64,000 nucleotides of DNA, taken from contig JAFMYY010000001.1 of assembly GCA_017948555.1 (NCBI GenBank), positions 372,001-436,000 of the forward strand. The letters run 5' to 3'. Every line of letters begins with the position of its first letter. The stretch's first letter is position 1. This document shows positions 1 through 8,291 of this stretch, piece by piece. Source of the stretch: Cesiribacteraceae bacterium YIM B00369 (lineage in GTDB: Bacteria; Bacteroidota; Bacteroidia; Cytophagales; Cyclobacteriaceae). Under the pieces are notes generated by a model. It was not told the DNA's origin, searched no databases, and was given only the letters and a program-made list of their open reading frames with translations. Made by a program: the position numbers and the translations under genes.

Positions 1-864
1 CAGCATGTTTTAGTAAAGGCAATTCAAACCAGGGAGGTAAAGCAGCAGAGTGGTGGCTCAGCGGCAAACTCTATTATTGCTGTTAACCAGTTTGGTGGTA
101 AGGCTTTTTACTCCTGTAAAGTTGCCAATGACCCTTTCGGACATTTTTACCTGAAGGACCTGCAGGAAGCCGGTGTCGATACTAACCTTAACCCCGGGGT
201 GCTGGAAGAGGGAATAACAGGTAAATGCCTGGTAATGATTACTCCGGATGCCGAAAGAACAATGAATACTTTTTTAGGAATTACCTCTGATTTTTCGGTG
301 CAGGAAATAAAGGAAGATGCCCTGAAAAACTCTGAATATGTATACCTGGAAGGTTTTCTGATACCGGGTGATAGTGGCCGTGAAGCAATGCTTCATGCTA
401 AGGCTCTGGCTGAAAAGCATGGCGTTAAAACTGCTCTTACTTTTTCAGACCCAAGTATGGTAAAATACTTTAAGCCGGGGCTGAAAGAAGTGGTTGGCGA
501 TGGTGTTGATCTGCTTTTCTGTAACGAAGAGGAGGCGATGCTTTTTACTGAAAAGAACAATATTTCCGAGGCCCGTGAAGAGCTGAAGAAAGCAGCAAAG
601 AAATTTGTAATTACCATGGGTAAAAAGGGCGCTATGGTATATGATGGGGAGGATTTCATCAACATTGATCCTAATCCGGTACAAGCAGTTGATTCTACCG
701 GCGCAGGCGATATGTTTGCAGGCGCTTTTATGTTTGGCCTTACTCATGGGTATGATTTTGCAAAGGCAGGAAAACTGGCCAGCCTTGCCTCTTCAAAAGT
801 AGTATCTAAATACGGCCCCCGGCTTGATGGCCCGGCTGTAAAAGCGATTCTGAAGCAGATATAA
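1..864 (+). CDS. PfkB-family carbohydrate/adenosine kinase (5' end missing)
   Basis: The frame is open from base 1, so the gene begins before the window; 287 codons are visible. An N-terminal GGSAANS glycine-rich substrate segment lies near visible residues 18-24, and the C-terminal ATP/anion-hole signature DSTGAGDMFAGAF carries the catalytic Asp. These mark the PfkB/ribokinase superfamily, which phosphorylates sugars or nucleosides with ATP in the cytoplasm. The overall look (GGSAANS, ITPDAERTM, NEEEA) is closest to bacterial adenosine-kinase-like members, but the substrate cannot be fixed from sequence. A hairpin follows the stop. An internal CTG at 199 could be mistaken for a start, but the conserved N-terminal motif lies upstream of it. 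Confidence 0.9.
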   Translation, partial: QHVLVKAIQTREVKQQSGGSAANSIIAVNQFGGKAFYSCKVANDPFGHFYLKDLQEAGVDTNLNPGVLEEGITGKCLVMITPDAERTMNTFLGITSDFSVQEIKEDALKNSEYVYLEGFLIPGDSGREAMLHAKALAEKHGVKTALTFSDPSMVKYFKPGLKEVVGDGVDLLFCNEEEAMLFTEKNNISEAREELKKAAKKFVITMGKKGAMVYDGEDFINIDPNPVQAVDSTGAGDMFAGAFMFGLTHGYDFAKAGKLASLASSKVVSKYGPRLDGPAVKAILKQI

Positions 865-889
865 TAAGCTGCAATCCTTAATACCAGTA

Positions 890-926
890 AAAAAGCCGGC
901 TCCTGTTAAGGATCCGGCTTCTTTAT
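890..926 (+). terminator. Rho-independent terminator after the PfkB kinase
   Basis: An imperfect inverted repeat (AAGCCGG-CTCC against GGATCCGGCTT) is followed by a T-rich run, 25 bases after the kinase stop. Confidence 0.7.
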
Positions 927-972
927 TTATAGCTGAATAAGTTTGGCCAGCAATTTAACCTGAGGGTTAGAT

Positions 973-1266
973 TTAATGGTCACTGTTCTCATAATCATCT
1001 TCCTCTCCGTCAGCCGGAGCTATATGCCCTTCCTGGCCATCTATACGGGCAGGCTGGTCAGAGTCGTAAAGGGAATCATTTTCAACACCTTCGTTGCTTA
1101 GCTCCTGGTTTTTAAGCATTGGGTCTCCAACTTCGTTCTCAGCGGCCTCAATTTCGTTTTCATAATCTGTCTCACTCTTATCGTACCCACAGGAGCCCAA
1201 AACAAACAGGCTGCAGAAAATGGCCAGAAAAGCAAAATGCCTTGGTGTTCTTTTATTATAATTCAT
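973..1266 (-). CDS. Small acidic lipoprotein, unknown function
   Basis: 97 residues. An N-terminal basic and hydrophobic signal ends in the lipobox VLGSC (Cys26), so the protein is predicted to be a lipidated envelope protein. The mature part is short, very rich in Asp and Glu, and has no recognisable domain; it is probably disordered. The second residue after Cys is Tyr, with no obvious sorting cluster. It is the last of a run of minus-strand envelope genes (two TonB-C lipoproteins and BlaR1) but is separated from its neighbour by a terminator-like hairpin, so it may have its own promoter. No family recognised. Confidence 0.75.
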   Translation of the reverse strand: MNYNKRTPRHFAFLAIFCSLFVLGSCGYDKSETDYENEIEAAENEVGDPMLKNQELSNEGVENDSLYDSDQPARIDGQEGHIAPADGEEDDYENSDH

Positions 1267-1349
1267 AAAAATGGTGTTTTCAGTTTAAAAAAATACGTAA
1301 CTCTTACCCTATAATACGATAAACAGGGGCAGATGGTTATTAGTAAAAA

Positions 1350-1386
1350 AGAAAAAGGAGGATGATTTACCAGCCTCCTTTTTCTG
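1350..1386. terminator. Bidirectional terminator hairpin
   Basis: AAAGGAGG pairs with CCTCCTTT around an 11-base loop. A-rich and T-rich flanks allow termination on either strand. It lies just downstream (minus strand) of the lipoprotein at 1407-2762. Confidence 0.75.
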
Positions 1387-1406
1387 TTCCTGAAATAAGT
1401 GTTTTC

Positions 1407-2762
1407 TTATTCAGTTACACCTGTTGGATCTCCTTGTCCTGTTCCCAGGTTTTCATATTCTCCAACCCCAAGGTCTTTCAGTATAAAACGTACAGGTACC
1501 TGAATCTCAGATTTTACCTTGTCTCCATTCTGTTCAGCAGCTTCCCATAACCCTGAGGTTTCTTTTACTGCACGCTCAGCTTCTTCTTTTAAGTGTTCTT
1601 TTGCACGCTCTATATCTTCTTCGGTAAAGCTTTGCGGATAACTGGAGTTAGCTTCAATGAATTCATCATTAGCTTTAGCGTCCTCAATGTTACCGTTTTC
1701 ATCCACTACCAGATTTACAAGAGCGATTCCTTCCACTCTTGCTGCCGCAGCTGTTTCCGGATATTCAATATTCCGCTGAATAATATTTTTTACCTCTTCG
1801 AAGCTTACTGTTGGTTGCGGGTCAACATCGGCGGCAATATAAGCGCCGGTTTCATTATTAACCTGGCCACGCATGCTTTCACGGCGTTCCTGGTAGTCAC
1901 TCATAACGGCGTTGAACCTTTGCTGAGCATATTCGCTCATCCCTTCGGGATAAACGGCAATATGGCGTTCATAAATAGCTGCAGGTGTATTTGGATCTTC
2001 TGCCTCCTCCAGGCCAGAGGTATTTTCATTATTGTTCAGGCTTGTGACTGGCTGTTCAGCCTGTTCCCCGCCGGCCATATCCTGTGCCTGCTGATCCGGT
2101 CCGGTATTATATCCTTCACTGGTTTCCATGGATTCCTGCTGGTTATTCAGGCCATTCTGTTGTTGGTTATCCAGAGAATTTTGCTGCTGAGTAGGGTTGG
2201 TGCCAGACTCACCGTCTAAAGCGGAACCGTTCCGGTTATTTAACTCCGTGGCACTTTCACTGTCCTGCTCATTCATATTGTTCCCGGGCTGGTTCAAAGA
2301 TTCCTGCCGGTCTGCCTGCCCTGCGGGAGCTGCACCAGTACTGCTCCGGTTGCTCAGGTCTGTATCTGTCAGCTCTTCTTTAACGGCTTCATTGGCTTCT
2401 TCATGCTCCTCAAGGTGGGCATCCATATTTCTTATGGAAGAAGCGGAACGGTCAGCAGAGGTGTTTATGTTTGTATCAGATGTGCGGTCAGACCGGGTCT
2501 GGTTAACCTCTGAGGCTTCAGCTTCCTGCTCTGCCAGATCTGAAGAGGAAAGCTGTTCTGTTTCTGTTTCCGCTTCCAGGTCTTCCATACCCTGATTTAC
2601 ATTTTCGCGGGTGGAGGTAACAGTTTCCTCAGTTGCTGTTCCAACATTATCGGCAGTGTTATTTTCATTATTGCTGTCGCAGGCCCCCAATGCCAGCATC
2701 CCTGATACGGCAATAGTGGTGGTCCAGTATTTAATCCAGTTCTTTATAATCGGTTTTTTCAT
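1407..2762 (-). CDS. TonB C-terminal-domain lipoprotein (paralogue A)
   Basis: 451 residues. A signal peptide ends in lipobox LGAC (Cys28), giving a lipid-anchored envelope protein. Residues ~30-260 are low-complexity, rich in Gln, Asn, Glu and Ser. A short conserved segment (~265-315, YxRHIAVYPEGMSEY...RRESMRGQ) follows, then a TonB-C/energy-transducer-like fold at ~320-440 (IEYPETAAAARVEG, VNLVVDENGNIEDAKA). Classical TonB is held in the inner membrane by a transmembrane helix; here the anchor is a lipid, so a role in driving outer-membrane transporters is doubtful. The first ~32 residues and the C-terminal third match the adjacent 650-residue gene, indicating duplication. Function unknown. 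Confidence 0.88.
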   Translation of the reverse strand: MKKPIIKNWIKYWTTTIAVSGMLALGACDSNNENNTADNVGTATEETVTSTRENVNQGMEDLEAETETEQLSSSDLAEQEAEASEVNQTRSDRTSDTNINTSADRSASSIRNMDAHLEEHEEANEAVKEELTDTDLSNRSSTGAAPAGQADRQESLNQPGNNMNEQDSESATELNNRNGSALDGESGTNPTQQQNSLDNQQQNGLNNQQESMETSEGYNTGPDQQAQDMAGGEQAEQPVTSLNNNENTSGLEEAEDPNTPAAIYERHIAVYPEGMSEYAQQRFNAVMSDYQERRESMRGQVNNETGAYIAADVDPQPTVSFEEVKNIIQRNIEYPETAAAARVEGIALVNLVVDENGNIEDAKANDEFIEANSSYPQSFTEEDIERAKEHLKEEAERAVKETSGLWEAAEQNGDKVKSEIQVPVRFILKDLGVGEYENLGTGQGDPTGVTE

Positions 2763-2866
2763 TACTATCTTATTTTAAGATTAAAAAAAATTTCGGCCCG
2801 GTATTAGTTTCACTATCGGGTGATACAAAAAAAATAAGGCAGAGCAGAGAGGTTCTTAAGAAGAGA

Positions 2867-2896
2867 AAGAGCCCGCAAGTAATTGCAGGCTCTTAA
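2867..2896 (-). terminator. Terminator after TonB-C lipoprotein B
   Basis: AAGAGCC pairs with GGCTCTT around a 14-base loop that itself contains GC/GC pairing. It sits just downstream of the gene at 2917-4869 on the minus strand. Confidence 0.65.
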
Positions 2897-2916
2897 TTAT
2901 TTAATTTAAATCACTA

Positions 2917-4869
2917 TTATCTGTCAGTTCCGGAAGCACCAACTATGTTGATGTCAAACCGTACAGGTAGCTGAAGTTCAGTTTTAACGCTTTGTCCGTC
3001 CTGCTTTCCTGCTTCCCACATTCCGGAAGTTTCTTCAACTGCACGTTCAGCTTCTTTCCTCATTTCCTTCCTCAGCTCATCTATTTCCTGATCGCTGAAA
3101 TTGTTAGGATTTAAAGGCGTTGTGGCAGATTCCAGTGAGGATGCCGGTACAATAACATCTTCATAGGCTTTTGCCTCTGTAACATTTCCATTTTCGTCAA
3201 CCACAAAGTTTACATAAACGGTACCTTCCATTTCGGCAGCTACTGCATCACGCGGATACTCAATGTTTTCCTGAATCTGATTCATTAGCTGTTCATATCC
3301 AACTGTTGGCTGTGCGTCAACCTCAGGAGATACATAAGCACCGGTTTCATCATTTATCTGACCACGCATGCTTTCGCGGCGTTCATTGTAATCTCTGCTT
3401 ATACCTTCCATACGCTGGCGGTCCTCATCGCTCATATCTTCAGCATATATCATGGTGTACCGCTCAATAACAAGGGCCTGGTCTTCAGCAGCGCGAGAAT
3501 TCATTTCAGAATTGCTCTGGTTGCTCATAGTGTTTCCTTCCCCGCTCATTCCGGATGTACCCGGCGTAGCAGAATTTGTTTCACCCTGCTGGTCAAAAGT
3601 TCGCTGCTGGGCACCGGTATCATTTTGCTGGTTATCCATGGAATTCTGTCCCTGTGAAGGAGTGGTTCCCTGACTGTTCATGTCGCTTCCCTGGTTACTG
3701 TTTGGGTTTAGCTGGGAATCCTCCGGTGTGTACATATCGCTGGCTGATTCCTGATCAGTATTGGTGCCCTCAGAATTGTAAGATTCTCCCTGGCTGTCGT
3801 ACATGGTGCCTGGCTGCGTTCCCTGCTGGGCATCATTCTCAGTTCCGCTTTCTCTGGTATCAAGGTCATTTCCCTGCTGAGTACCCATGTTATCATTCTG
3901 GATACTCATTTCTGTGGTTCCCTGGCGGTTAGTTTCATATTCTACTGCCTGATCCTGGCCCTGCATATTCTGGTTTCCGGTTGGGGTTCCCTGCTGGCTG
4001 TTCATGTTGCCGCTGGTGCCATCCTGACTTCCTGTAGTGCCTGGCTGGCTCATACCAGAATCATCATTCAGTTCAGACTGGCTGGTTCCTGAATTTTCAG
4101 TACCGCCTAGTTCAGTATTGTTATCCTGAGTACCATTTCCGTAATTGTTGCCACCCTGGTTATTGCTTATGTTCGTATTGCCGGGGACTCTCTCAGTATC
4201 GCTTTTAGCCCTCATATCCTGCTGGCTCTCATCTGCGTCCTGCTCAGCACCACTTTGTTGGTAATAAGTGGTTCCCGGGGTTGGCTGCACACCCTGCTGG
4301 TCCATTGTTCCCTCCTGGTTACCCTGTTCCATCGAGGTGCCCTGCTGGTTCATCTGTGTATCTTCCTGCTGATCGAATGAGGTGTTTTGCGGGCTGTCAG
4401 GAGATGACTGCTGGTTCATTTGCGCTCCCTGCATGGTAGTGCCGGCATTGCCTGATTCACTCTCACTTAAATTTGCGTCAGTTAATTCCTCTTTAATGGC
4501 CTCATTTGCCTCTTCATGCTCTTCCAGGTGAGCATCCATATTGCTTATAGAAGAAGCGGAACGTTCAGAAGATATATTTGTGTTAGAAGTACGCTCAAAC
4601 TGCGTCTGGTTAACCTCCGGGGTTTCAGTTTCTTCTTCATCTGAGGCGAGTACCTGTTCATTTTCAGTTTCAGTTTCAGTTTCCAGGTTTTCCATACCCT
4701 GATTTACATTTTCACGGGTGGAGGTAACTGTTTCCTCAGTGGCTGTTTCCACATTGTCGGCAGTGTTATTTGCATTATTGCTGTCGCAGGCCCCCAGTGC
4801 CAGCATCCCTGATACGGCAATAGTGGTGGTCCAGTATTTAATCCAGTTTTTTATTATCGGCTTTTTCAT
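2917..4869 (-). CDS. TonB C-terminal-domain lipoprotein with long Gln/Asn/Gly-rich linker (paralogue B)
   Basis: 650 residues. The signal peptide and lipobox LGAC (Cys28) are identical to paralogue A, and the DNA of the two 5' ends is nearly identical. Residues ~145-470 form a long hydrophilic linker of irregular QGT, MNQQGT, NSQGT and SGMS words, with almost no hydrophobic residues. A conserved ~50-residue block (ERYTMIYAEDMSDEDRQR... RRESMRGQ) and a TonB-C fold (~515-640; IEYPRDAVAAEMEGTVYVNF, VVDENGNVTEAKAYED) end the protein. The linker could span periplasm or peptidoglycan. Relative to paralogue A the extra ~200 residues lie almost entirely in the linker, so the linker grew or shrank after duplication. 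Partner and function unknown. Confidence 0.88.
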   Translation of the reverse strand: MKKPIIKNWIKYWTTTIAVSGMLALGACDSNNANNTADNVETATEETVTSTRENVNQGMENLETETETENEQVLASDEEETETPEVNQTQFERTSNTNISSERSASSISNMDAHLEEHEEANEAIKEELTDANLSESESGNAGTTMQGAQMNQQSSPDSPQNTSFDQQEDTQMNQQGTSMEQGNQEGTMDQQGVQPTPGTTYYQQSGAEQDADESQQDMRAKSDTERVPGNTNISNNQGGNNYGNGTQDNNTELGGTENSGTSQSELNDDSGMSQPGTTGSQDGTSGNMNSQQGTPTGNQNMQGQDQAVEYETNRQGTTEMSIQNDNMGTQQGNDLDTRESGTENDAQQGTQPGTMYDSQGESYNSEGTNTDQESASDMYTPEDSQLNPNSNQGSDMNSQGTTPSQGQNSMDNQQNDTGAQQRTFDQQGETNSATPGTSGMSGEGNTMSNQSNSEMNSRAAEDQALVIERYTMIYAEDMSDEDRQRMEGISRDYNERRESMRGQINDETGAYVSPEVDAQPTVGYEQLMNQIQENIEYPRDAVAAEMEGTVYVNFVVDENGNVTEAKAYEDVIVPASSLESATTPLNPNNFSDQEIDELRKEMRKEAERAVEETSGMWEAGKQDGQSVKTELQLPVRFDINIVGASGTDR

Positions 4870-4992
4870 AACTATCTGATTGTAAGTTTAAAAATCTTCT
4901 ACGGTTAAGTGAAGTATTTAAAAAATTCTATTTAGCTTATCTTACGAAAAAGGATTGCAGAGGTTATATTGCAGGTTCCGAATTATAAAAAA

Positions 4993-5024
4993 AAGTAGCC
5001 CTGATGGCAGGGCTACCGGTTTTT
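4993..5024 (-). terminator. Terminator after blaR1-like gene
   Basis: A perfect 9-bp stem, GTAGCCCTG-ATGG-CAGGGCTAC, with A-rich (left) and T-rich (right) flanks. It lies between the BlaR1-like gene and the TonB-C lipoproteins, so these are probably separate transcripts. Confidence 0.8.
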
Positions 5025-5075
5025 CTTATACTATATTAAATTATGCGAACGAATTAACCTCAGAAAAAATTATGG

Positions 5076-6683
5076 TTACAGTTTAAACATTACAGGAATT
5101 ACCATCCGGACGGCTACTTCCTGATCTCTTTGTTTGCCGGGATTCCACATGGTTTTTTTTATTGCTTCCACAGCAGCTTCATCACAACCGGCTCCCAGTC
5201 CTTTTACCGTTTTTACCTCTGTAACTGACCCATCCGGCTCCACTACAAACTGCACGTAAACGCGGCCTTCAACTCCCTTGCTTATAGCCTGCTCAGGATA
5301 TACCAGCGTTTCAGCTAACTGCCTGTAAAAAGCATCCATGCCGCCAACAGGTTTAGGGCTTTCCTCAACAACCTCGAAGAGGCGGTGCCCTTTTTCGCTT
5401 ACAGGAGAGGGCTTGTTCCCTTTGTTTAGTTTTGCATTCATCTTTTCCAGGTTTGGTCCTGGTTTTATTTTATGATCTGCTATTTTCAATACTATATGAG
5501 GTATTTTTCCTCCATTTTCACCTAATTCTTCCCTTGGAGTATTAGTTAACGCATTTTCCACCTTTTTCCGGATTTCTTCATTTTTAAAATCGGAAATGGT
5601 GTATTTGGCATTTCCAAAAACATAAATAATTTCACTGCCTTCACTTATTAATGCCATATTGTTGCTGTTATTTTCCTTCTGGTTTTCAGGATATTCAATG
5701 TCCAGCATTAATAAGTGAGATGATTCCTTTTCCTCAACCTCTGCCGCAGCTGATGTTATTTGATCTTTGGTTTCAGGCAGGGATTCATCCTGGCAGGCGG
5801 CTACAAAAAAGATAAGGCCGAAAATGAGCGCGCCCAGGGTGGCTCTTAAAATGTTGCGGTTTGATTTTGTCTGTAACATACGGATTCTGTTTAAAGTGTT
5901 ATGTTGAAAAAATTGACTTGCAAGGGGAATATTTGCCTGCCGGAGGGTTTGCTTTACCAGCAGGCTGAAATAGGATTCCGGCTCTGCCTGCCCCAGCGCA
6001 TAGCGGTCGGCAAGGTGTTCGTGTACCTGCCGGAGGGAATATCTGTATATGTATATGAGTGGATTGAACCAGAGCAGGGCCTTTATAAATTCCAGAAAAA
6101 TATTGTCGATACTGTGGTGTTGCCGCACGTGTGCCCTTTCGTGTTGTAATACCAGCCGGGCTTCCGTTTCATTCAGGGGTGCGGTGTTATCCCAGAAAAT
6201 ATAGTGGAGGAAGGAAAAGGTGGGGAGCTTCCCGCTGGTAGGAGCAATTTTGTATTCTTTTTCAGGAGAGTAGCGGAAGGGATACTGCCGGATTAACTGG
6301 TATATTTTCCGGATTCTGCCGGCAGTAAGCAGCAGGGAGATGAAAATGCCGGCAAAATAAAGGTATAGAGCATACTGTTGCCAGTTCATTTCAATAGTGC
6401 CTTCTGCAACTGCCGGCTGGTCTGCACCTCCCCGGATGATCAGTTCCGGCAATAAGTTCCAGGCTTTGCTGGCTGGTTGTAGCAGAAAGCTGCTGTTTCC
6501 GTTTCCTGCCGTATTTACCGGAATGGATATCAGGGGCACAACCATGGAAAACATCAGGGCGGATAGCAGGTAAAACCTGTTGAGCAGTGGGGAAGCTCTG
6601 TGGCGTAAAAAAAGAAGGAAGAAGGTGAAAAGCAGGAGAAGAATTAAACTTGCTTCCAGCAGGTATGGGAATAAGCTAGTCAT
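5076..6683 (-). CDS. BlaR1/MecR1-like M56 metallopeptidase with C-terminal TonB domain
   Basis: 535 residues. Several N-terminal membrane helices surround an M56 peptidase domain with the zinc-binding HERAH motif (HExxH) near residue 180 and a downstream conserved HLADRYAL helix. A further helix (~285-300) leads to a periplasmic region and a TonB-C domain at ~440-535 (PVGGMDAFYRQLAETLVYPE, VQFVVEPDGSVTEVKTVKGL). In the characterised Staphylococcus system BlaR1 senses beta-lactams with a penicillin-binding domain; here that sensor is replaced by TonB-C, so the ligand is probably different. It overlaps the BlaI gene by 8 bp (ATGACTAG), indicating translational coupling and a BlaI/BlaR pair in which signal perception triggers loss of BlaI repression. 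Confidence 0.92.
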   Translation of the reverse strand: MTSLFPYLLEASLILLLLFTFFLLFLRHRASPLLNRFYLLSALMFSMVVPLISIPVNTAGNGNSSFLLQPASKAWNLLPELIIRGGADQPAVAEGTIEMNWQQYALYLYFAGIFISLLLTAGRIRKIYQLIRQYPFRYSPEKEYKIAPTSGKLPTFSFLHYIFWDNTAPLNETEARLVLQHERAHVRQHHSIDNIFLEFIKALLWFNPLIYIYRYSLRQVHEHLADRYALGQAEPESYFSLLVKQTLRQANIPLASQFFQHNTLNRIRMLQTKSNRNILRATLGALIFGLIFFVAACQDESLPETKDQITSAAAEVEEKESSHLLMLDIEYPENQKENNSNNMALISEGSEIIYVFGNAKYTISDFKNEEIRKKVENALTNTPREELGENGGKIPHIVLKIADHKIKPGPNLEKMNAKLNKGNKPSPVSEKGHRLFEVVEESPKPVGGMDAFYRQLAETLVYPEQAISKGVEGRVYVQFVVEPDGSVTEVKTVKGLGAGCDEAAVEAIKKTMWNPGKQRDQEVAVRMVIPVMFKL

Positions 6684-7056
6684 CGTCTTTGGGGTTTTTG
6701 ATGTCTTTTTCTATATACTTCATCATTTCTTCGAGCTCCCGGCTGTTAATGTCGTTCTTCCGGGCAAAGAAGGAAACCATTTTCTGAAATGAGCCCCCAA
6801 AATAGCTGCCTACAAAGTTTTTGAGGTAAAAGTTGCTGTATTCCCCCTTCTCCACCACAGGAAAATATTCGTGGGTTTTGCCGTATGCTTTATGAGATAC
6901 AAAGCCTTTTGTTTCCAGTATTCTTACAATGGTGGATACTGTGTTGTATGCGGGTTTAGGTTCGGACATCCGGGCCAGAATGTCCTTAATAAAGCCTTTC
7001 CTGATATCCCATAAAATATGCATTACCTGTTCTTCTGCTTTTGTCAGTTCTTTCAT
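6676..7056 (-). CDS. BlaI/MecI/CopY-family transcriptional repressor
   Basis: 126 residues, the usual length. An N-terminal winged helix (KAEEQVMHILWDIRKGFIKD, YNTVSTIVRILETKGFVSHK) matches the BlaI/MecI DNA-binding domain. The C-terminal half (YFGGSFQKMVSFFARKNDI) matches the dimerisation region, where MecI and BlaI are cleaved on induction. It is the first gene of a two-gene unit with the BlaR1-like protease, and an inverted-repeat operator lies 90-115 bp upstream, so autorepression is expected. Confidence 0.93.
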   Translation of the reverse strand: MKELTKAEEQVMHILWDIRKGFIKDILARMSEPKPAYNTVSTIVRILETKGFVSHKAYGKTHEYFPVVEKGEYSNFYLKNFVGSYFGGSFQKMVSFFARKNDINSRELEEMMKYIEKDIKNPKDDD

Positions 7057-7129
7057 TTTTTTGCTCTTATGTTTGTTGTTGCCAGTGCATGGTGCAGTAA
7101 TTTTTTTGCTGCCCTGCCTTCTGTTTTTT

Positions 7130-7171
7130 CAATACTATTAAAAATTTAGTTAAATAACTATTTTTTTAGTT
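7130..7171 (-). promoter_or_regulatory. Predicted blaI-blaR1 promoter and BlaI operator
   Basis: Two overlapping perfect palindromes share a half-site: TAGTTA-AA-TAACTA (7147-7160) and AACTA-N6-TAGTT (7156-7171), giving three half-sites. On the minus strand this is followed by TAGTATTG (7137-7130), one base from the Bacteroidota -7 consensus TAnnTTTG. The palindromes cover the place where the -33 element should be, the right geometry for repression by BlaI. BlaI/MecI proteins are known to bind such inverted TACA/TGTA-like sites; assignment here is inference. Confidence 0.6.
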
Positions 7172-7234
7172 GTAAAGTTTGCGTGTTTTTAAATTCTTCA
7201 GGGAAACAGAAGAAATACAATGGGAATAAAAAAA

Positions 7235-7274
7235 AACAGAAGACCATTCCGGATATGGGAACAGCCTTCTGTTT
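7235..7274 (-). terminator. Probable terminator after the DUF4159 gene
   Basis: AACAGAAG pairs with CTTCTGTT around a 24-base loop; on the minus strand an oligo-T run follows. Confidence 0.5.
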
Positions 7275-7336
7275 TGTTGAAAAGAAAATTAAAGTTTATT
7301 TAAGATTAGATTAAGCAGGAGGCAAACTCCCGTAAT

Positions 7337-8017
7337 TTATTCCTGTGTAAAGGCAAAGGTAAGAATATTCGCCCCCATTTTCAGGGCTTTTTGCCTTACC
7401 TCCTCCGGGTCGTTATGAATGCTTTGGTCTTCCCAGCCGTTGCCAAGGTCGGTCTCATAGGTATAATAGCAAACGAGGCGGCCCTCAAGTATAAGTCCAT
7501 ATCCCTGTGGTGGCTTTCCGTCGTGTTCGTGTATTTTAGGGAGGCCCTCCTGAAAGCTGAATTTTTGATGGTATATGGGGTGGTTATGGGGTAGCTCCAC
7601 AAATTCCAGGTCGGGAAATACTTTTTTCATTTCCAATCTTATAAACTTGTCCAGCCCGTAATTATCATCAATATGCAGAAAACCACCTGACTGAAGGTAA
7701 GTTCTCAGGTTTTCGGCCTCCTGTTCATTGAATACCACATTTCCATGACCGGTAAGATAAATGTAAGGGTAAGAAAATATCTCCGGGCTTCCCACTTCCA
7801 CCACTGCTTCCCGGGGGGTGAGGTTCATGTTTAGTTCCCTGTTACAAAACTGTACCAGGTTAGGAAGGGCGGTTTTGTTGGCGTACCAGTCGCCTCCTCC
7901 CTGGTATTTTACTTTGGCAATGGAAAGTCCTTCCTGGTTTTGGGCATGGCTGTGCTGGGCCAGGAGGCAAATAAACAAGCTGGTTAAAGCGTACACTTTG
8001 GTTATTATATTCCTCAT
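7337..8017 (-). CDS. Exported DUF4159 domain protein
   Basis: 226 residues from the preferred ATG (another in-frame ATG lies at 8032). An N-terminal signal peptide ends near HSHAQ. The rest is a DUF4159 domain, recognisable from YPYIYLTGHGNVVFNEQEA, LRTYLQSGGFLHIDDNYG and the Asp/His-rich LPHNHPIYHQKF. The fold resembles class-I glutaminase-like or ThuA-type domains. DUF4159 proteins in Bacteroidota are often near BatA/MoxR gliding or aerotolerance genes, but none is next to this copy. A TATTTTTG box (8082-8089, minus) precedes the gene. Biochemical function unknown. Confidence 0.88.
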   Translation of the reverse strand: MRNIITKVYALTSLFICLLAQHSHAQNQEGLSIAKVKYQGGGDWYANKTALPNLVQFCNRELNMNLTPREAVVEVGSPEIFSYPYIYLTGHGNVVFNEQEAENLRTYLQSGGFLHIDDNYGLDKFIRLEMKKVFPDLEFVELPHNHPIYHQKFSFQEGLPKIHEHDGKPPQGYGLILEGRLVCYYTYETDLGNGWEDQSIHNDPEEVRQKALKMGANILTFAFTQE

Positions 8018-8291
8018 AGGTAAGGATATCATTTTAATTACAGGATAAACTGATTTGCCGGGCCATATGGTTCATGCTTTGCAAAAATAACATATATCCC
8101 TGAAGGCCTGTTTATGGAAGGCAGAATAATCCATTAACTGAAAAGGTGTCTTTTAAACTACCGGATTTTCATCAGCCTGATCAATTTAACGCCGGAGTTT
8201 TTATTTCCTGTTATAAAATCAAAAATTTAAACCAATGAGAGTACAGTATGTTAAAGAAAAATATTTAAATGAAATTTACTTTATGATTAAT

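Noticed and set aside
199-864. Start of the PfkB kinase at 199
   Set aside because: The codon is CTG and the conserved GGSAANS motif is upstream in the same open frame; the true start is outside the window.
1593-2219. 208-codon plus-strand ORF opposite TonB-C lipoprotein A
   Set aside because: Antisense to a gene with signal peptide and conserved domain; composition is shadow-like.
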